From: Neodontobutis hainanensis
Lineage: Eukaryota > Chordata > Actinopteri > Gobiiformes > Odontobutidae
NCBI GenBank assembly: GCA_024349245.1
Contig: JALDNG010001004.1
Span: 1 to 64,000 of the forward strand
Length of the DNA: 64,000 bases
Direction: 5' to 3'
Below, piece after piece: positions 58,523 through 64,000 of this stretch (the first letter of the stretch is position 1; every line of letters begins with the position of its first letter). A program made the position numbers and the translations under genes. Under the pieces are notes generated by a model. The model saw nothing but the letters and a program-made list of their open reading frames with translations. It was not told the origin of the DNA and did no database searches.

Positions 58523-61500
58523 TCCTAGTCTCCCTGCCCCGTTGCCTCCTCTGAACTCTCGGTGGCCTCTGCCTTCTCTGGTCTCTCTGCCCCGTTGCCT
58601 CCTCTGGTTACTCTGCTCTCTCTACCTCCTCTGGTCTCTCTGTGAACTCTGCCTCCTCTGGTCTCTCTGTGGCCTATGCCTCCTCTGGATTCTCTGTGGC
58701 CTCTGCCTCCTCTGGTCTCTCTGTCTCCTATGCCTCCACTGGTCTCTCAGTGGCCTTTGACTCCACTCATCTCTCTGTGGCCTCTGCCTCCTCTGCTCTC
58801 TCTCTGGCCTCTACCTCCACTAGTCTCTCTGACTTATCTGTCTCCTCTAGTCTCTCTGTCACCTCTTCCTCCTCTGGTCTCTCCGTGGCCTCTGCCTCCT
58901 CTAGTCTCTCTGCCTTCTCTGCTTCCTCTTGTCTCTCTGTGTCCTCTGCCTTTACTGGACTCTCTGTGGCCTCTGCCTCCACTGGTCTCTCTGTGACTTA
59001 TGCCTCCTCTGGTCTCTCTCTTGCCTCTGCCTCCTCTGGTCTCTCTGCCTCCTCTGCCTCCTCTGGTCTCTCTGTGACCTCTGCCTCCACTGGTCTCTCT
59101 GTGGCCTATGCCTCCTCTGGTCTCTCTGTGGCCTCTTCCCCTCTGGTCTAACTGTGGCCTTTGCCTCTTCTGCGCTCTATATCTCCTCTGCCTCCTCTCG
59201 TCTCTCTGTGGCCTCTGCCTCCTCTGGTCTGTCTGTGGCCTCTGCCTCCTCTGGACTCTCTGTCTCCGCTGCTCTAACTGTCTCCTCTGGTCTCTCTGTC
59301 TTTCTGCCTCCTCTGAACTCTTGATGGCCTCTGCCCCCTCTGTTCTCACTGTGGCCTCTGCTTCCTCTGGTCTCTCTGTGGCCTCTGCCTCCTCTGGTCT
59401 CTATGTGGCATCTGCCTTCTCTGGTCTCTCTGCCTCCTCTGCATCCTCTCGTCTCTCTGCCTCCTCTGGTCTCTCTGTCTTTCTGCCTCCTCTGAACTCT
59501 CGTTGGCCTCTGCCCCCTCTGCTCTCACTGTGGCCTCTGCCTCCTCTGGTCTCTCTCTGGCCTCTGCCTTCTCTTGTCTCTCTGCCTCCTCTGCCCCCTC
59601 TGGTCTCTCTGCCTCCACTGGTCTCTCTATTGCCTCTGCCTCCTCTGGTCTCTCTTTTGCCTCTGCCTCCTCTGGTCTCTTTGTCTCCTCTTCCTCCTAT
59701 AGTCACGCTATGGCCTCTGCCTCCTCTGGTCTTTCTGCCTCCTCTGCCTCCCCTGCTCTAACTGCCTCCTCTGGTCTCTCTGTGGCCTCTGCCTCCTCTA
59801 GTCTCTCTGTGGCCTCTGCCTTCTCTGATCTCTCTGTGGCTGCTGCCTCCCCTGGTCTCTCTGTGTCATCTGCCTTTTCTGTTCTCTCTGCCTCCTCTGC
59901 CTCCTCTGGTCTCTCTATGGCCTCTGCCTCCTCTGGACTCTCTGCCTCCTCTGGTCTTTCTGTGGCCTCTGCCTCCTCTGGTCTCTCTGTCTCCTCTGCC
60001 TCCTCTGGTCTCTCTACCTCCTCTGCCTCCTCTGGTCTGTCTGTGTCCTCTGCCTCCTCTCGTCTCTCTGTGGCCTCTGCCTCCTCTGGTCTCTCTGTCT
60101 CCTATGCCTCCACTGGTCTCTCAGTGGCCTTTGACTCCACTCGTCTCTCTGTGGCCTCTGCCTCCTCTGCTCTCTCTCTGGCCTCTGCCTCCACTAGTCT
60201 CTCTGACTTATCTTTCTCCTCTAGTCTCTCTGTCGCCTCTCCCTCCTCTGGTCTCTCTGTGGCCTCTGCCTCCTCTAATCTCTCTGCCATCTCTGCCTCC
60301 TCTAGTCTCTCTATGGCCTCTGCCTTTACTGGACTCTCTGTGGCCTCTGCCTCCACTGGTCTCTCTGTGATTTATGCCTCCTCTGGTCTCTCTCTCGCCT
60401 CTGCCTCCTCTGGTCTCTCTGCATCCTCTGCCCTCTCTGCTCTCTCTGTGGCCTCTGTCTCCTCTGGACTCTCTTCCCCCTATGGTCTAACTGTGGCCTT
60501 TGCCTCTTCTGCGCTATATATCTCCTCTGCCTCCTGGTCTCTCTGTGGCCTCTGCCTCCTCTGGCCTCTCGAGTCTCTCTGCCTCCACTAGTGTCTCTAT
60601 TGCCTCTGCCTCCTCTGGTCTGTCTGTGGCCTCTGACTCTTCTGGTCTCTTTCTCTCCTCTGCCTCCTCTAGTCACTCTGTGGCCTCTGCCTCCTCTGGA
60701 CTCTCTGCCTCCTCTGGTCTCTCTTTGGCATCTGCCTCCTTTGGTCTCTCTGCCTCCGCTGCTCTAACTGCCTCCTCTGGTCTCTCTGTGGCCGCTGCCT
60801 CCTCTCTGGTCTCTCTGTGGCATCTGCCTTTTCTGGTCTCTCTGCCTCCTCTGCCTCCTCTGGTCTCTCTGTGGCCTCTGCCTCCTCTGGTCTTTTGTGG
60901 CCTCTGCCTCCTCTGGTCTCTCTTTGGCCTCTACCTCCTCTAGCCTCTCTGTGGCCTCTGCCTCCTCTGGACTCTCTATTCCTATATCTCCACTGGTCTC
61001 TCTGTGGCCTCTGTCTCCTTTGGTCTCTCTGCCTCCTCTGCATCCTCTCGTCTCTCTGCCTCCTCTTGGCTCTCTGTCTTTCTGCCTCCTCTGAACTCTC
61101 GGTGGCCTCTTCCCCCTCTGGTCTACTGTGGCCTCTTCCTCTTCTGCTCTCTCAATCTCCTCTGCCTCCTCTCATCTCTCTGTGGCCTCTGCCTCCTCTG
61201 GTCTCTCTGTGGCCTCTGCCTTCTCTTGACTCTCTGCCTCCTCTGATCCCTCTAGTCTCTCTGCCTCCACTGCTCTATTTTTTGCCTCTGCCTCCTCTAG
61301 TCACTCTGTGGCCTTTGCCTCCTCTGGACTCTCTGCCTCCTCTGGTCTCTTTGTGGCCTCTGCCTCCTCTGGTCTCTCTGCCTCCGCTGCTCTAACTGCC
61401 TCCTCTGGTCTCTCTGTGGCCTCTGCCTCCTTTGGTCTATCTGTGGCCTCTGCCTCCTCTGGTTTCTCTGTGGCCTCTACCTCCTCTGGCCTCTCTGTGG

Positions 61501-64000
61501 CCTCTGCCTCCTCTGGACTCTCTGCCTCCTCTGGTCTTTTGTGGCCTCTGCCTCCTCTGGTCTCTCTGCCTCCTCTGCTCCCTCTGCTCTCTGCCTCCAC
61601 TGGTCTCTCAATTGCCTCTGCCTACTCTGGTCTCTTTGTCTCCTCTGCCTCCTCTAGTCACTCTGTGACCTCTGCCTCTTCTGGTCTCTCTGTGGCTTCT
61701 GCCTCCTCTGGACTCTCTGCCTCCTCTAGTCTTTCTGTGGCCTCTGCCTCCTCTAGACTCTCTGCCTCCCCTGCATCCTCTCGTCTCTCTGTCTCGTCTG
61801 CCTCCTCTGGTCTCTCTGCCTCCTCTGCCTCCTCTGGTCTCTCTGTGGCCTCTGTCTTCTCTTGTCTCTCTGCCTCCTCTGCCCCTCTGGTCTCTCTGTT
61901 TCTACTGGTCTCTCTATTGCCTGTGCCTCCTTTGGTCTCTCTGTTGCCTCTGCCTCATCTGGTCTCTCTGCTTCCTCTGCTTCCTCTCGTCTCTCTGTGG
62001 CCTCTGCCTCCTCTGCTCTCTCTGTCTCCCCTGCCTCCACTGGTCTCTCTGCCTTCTCTGCCTCCTCTGCTCTCTCTACCTCCACTGGTCTCTCTGTGAC
62101 CTCTGCAATCCTCTGGTCTCTCTGTGGCCTATGCCTCCTCTGGATTCTCTGTGGCCTCTGCCTCCTCTGGTCTCTCTGTCTCCTCTGCCTCCACTGGTCT
62201 CTCTACCTCCTCTGCCTCCTCTGGTCTGTCTGCGTCCTCTGCCTCCTCTCGTCTCTCTGTGGCCTCTGCCACCTCTGGTCTCTCTGTCTCCTATGCCTCC
62301 ACTGGTCTCTCAGTGGCCTTTGACTCCACTCGTCTCTCTGTCGCCTCTTCCTCCTCTGGTCTCTCTGCGGCCTCTGCCTCCTCTAGTCTCTCTGCCTTCT
62401 CTGCCTCCTCTTGTCTCTCTGTGGCCTCTGCCTTTACTGGTCTCTCTCTGGCCTCTGCCTCCTCTGGTCTCTCTGCCTCCTCTGCCTCCTCCTGTCTCTC
62501 TGTGGCCTCTGACTCCTCTGGACTCTCTGCCTCCTCTGGTCTCTCTGTGACCTCTGCTTCCTCTGGTCTCTCTGTGGCCTCTGCCTCCTCTTGTCTCTCT
62601 ATTCCTCTATCTCCTCTGGATTCTCTGTCTTTCTGCCTCCTCTGAACTCTCGGTGGCCTCTTCCCCTCTGGTCTAACTGTGGCCTTTGCCTCTTCTGCGC
62701 CCTATATCTCCTTTGCCTCCTCTCGTCTCTCTGTGGCCTCTGCCTCCTTTGGTCTCTCTGTGGCCTCTGCCTCCTCTGGCCTCTCTAGTCTCTCTGCCTC
62801 CACTAGTCTCTCTTATGCCTCTGCCTCCTCTGGTCTGTCTGTGGCCTCTGACTCCTCTGGTCTCTTTGTCTCCTATGCCTCCTCTAGTCACTCTGTGGCC
62901 TCTGCCTACTCTGGACTCTCTGCCTCCTCTGGTCTCTCTGTGGCCTCCGCCTCCTCTGGTCTCTCTGCCTCCGCTGCTCTAACTGCCTCCTCTGGTCTCT
63001 CTGTGGCCGCTGCCTCCTCTGGTCTCTCTGTGGCATCTGCCTTTTCTGGTCTCTCTGCCTCCTCTGCCTCCTTTGGTCTCTCTGTGGCCTCTGCCTCCTC
63101 TGGTCTTTTTGTGGCTTCTGCCTTCTCTGGTCTCTCTGTGGCCTCTACCTCCTCTAGCCTCTCTGTGGCCTCTGCCTCCACTGGACTCTCTATTCCTCTA
63201 TCTCCTCTGGTCTCTCTGTGGCCTCTGTCTCCTTTGGTCTCTCTGCCTCCTCTGCATCCTCTCGTCTCTCTGCCTCCTCTGGTCTCTCTGTCTTTCTGCC
63301 TCAACTGAACTCTCGGTGGCCTCTTCCCCTCTGGTCTAACTGTGGCCTCTTCCTCTTCTGCTCTCTCTATCTCCTCTGCCTCCTCTCGTCTCTCTGTGGC
63401 CTCTGCCTCCTCTGGTCTCTCTGTGGCCTCCGCCTCCTCTGGTCTCTCTGAATCCGCTGCTCTAACTGCCTCCTCTGGTCTCTCTGTGGCCGCTGCCTCC
63501 TCTGGTCTCTCTGTGGCATCTGCCTTTTCTGGTCTCTCTGCCTCCTCTGCCTCCTCTGGTCTCTCTGTGGCCTCTGCCTCCTCTGGTCTTTTTGTGGCTT
63601 CTGCCTTCTCTGGTCTCTCTGTGGCCTCTACCTCCTCTAGCCTCTCTGTGGCCTATGCCTCCTCTGGACTCTCTATTCCTCTATCTCCTCTGGTCTCTCT
63701 GTGGCCTCTGTCTCCTTTGGTCTCTCTGCCTCCTCTGCATCCTCTTGTCTCTCTGCCTCCTCTGGGCTCTCTGTCTTTCTGCCTCAACTGAACTCTCGGT
63801 GGCCTCTTCCCCCTCTGGTCTAACTGTGGCCTCTTCCTCTTCTGCTCTCTCTATCTCCTCTGCCTCCTCTGGTCTCTCTGTGGCCTCTGCCTCCTCTGGT
63901 CTCTCTGTGGCCTCTGCCTTCTCTTGACTCTCTGCCTCCTCTGCCTCCTCTAGTCTCTCTGCCTCCACTGCTCTCTTTTTTGCCTCTGCCTCCTCTAGTC
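58523..64000 (+). repeat. 27-bp pyrimidine-rich minisatellite, right part
   Basis: The same minisatellite as 48,817-50,638 resumes after the L2 tail and runs off the window edge. Units of 27 bp and shorter 18-bp variants form higher-order blocks. The block with ACTCCACTCGTCTC recurs near 58,760, 60,135 and 62,325, and a block of about 482 bp is repeated nearly perfectly at 63,291 and 63,773 (start phrase CTTTCTGCCTCAACTGAACT). Open frames of 60-362 codons in every plus frame and antisense come from the nine-codon period. They consist only of SGLSVASAS-, PPLVSLWPL- or EEAEATERP-like repeats and are not accepted as genes. Confidence 0.93.

Noticed and set aside
59503..60591. A 362-codon serine-rich frame in the right minisatellite
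   Set aside because: Same nine-codon repeat artefact as on the left side of the LINEs.

Overview
This window looks like repeat-dominated DNA from a bony fish (teleost). The evidence is a tRNA-derived SINE whose tail resembles an L2 LINE, a Rex1/CR1-group LINE and an L2-clade LINE of teleost type, and two copies of an LTR retrotransposon with 1.95-kb LTRs. I see no host single-copy gene, tRNA, rRNA or CRISPR array. Nearly all long open frames are either repeat-derived artefacts or decayed transposon genes.

Layout. (1) 1-26,793 is an array of a 23-bp satellite unit. Its orientation flips at about 276, 11,635 and 20,080, and large blocks of it have been re-duplicated. It is interrupted only by a SINE (4,625-4,984, minus strand) and a 700-bp AT-rich island (13,549-14,248). 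(2) 26,794-38,888 is LTR element 1 (plus strand). It has a 5' LTR, a long structured leader, a broken gag, a retropepsin-like protease, a second protease-like region, an integrase, a polypurine tract and a 3' LTR. (3) 38,898-48,816 is LTR element 2 (minus strand), a diverged sibling lying tail-to-tail with element 1. It has lost its 5' LTR and most of its leader. A 1,502-bp block (46,027-47,528) in the opposite orientation interrupts its gag, and that block carries element 1's private mutations. (4) 48,817-50,638 and 58,523-64,000 are one 27-bp pyrimidine-rich minisatellite. It is split by a Rex1/CR1-type LINE (about 50,639-55,686) directly followed by a 5'-truncated L2-type LINE (55,687-58,520).

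How it fits together. The locus is a junction of two unrelated tandem arrays with a 22-kb imperfect palindrome of LTR elements between them. No element is obviously capable of autonomous movement. Both LTR copies lack a recognisable reverse transcriptase between protease and integrase, and both LINEs carry frameshifts. The most unusual signals are the reverse-transcriptase-less LTR family with two protease-like domains, its hairpin-repeat leader and conserved hairpin next to the polypurine tract, the within-locus copying of a 1.5-kb pol block, and the duplicated strand-switch junctions in the satellite.
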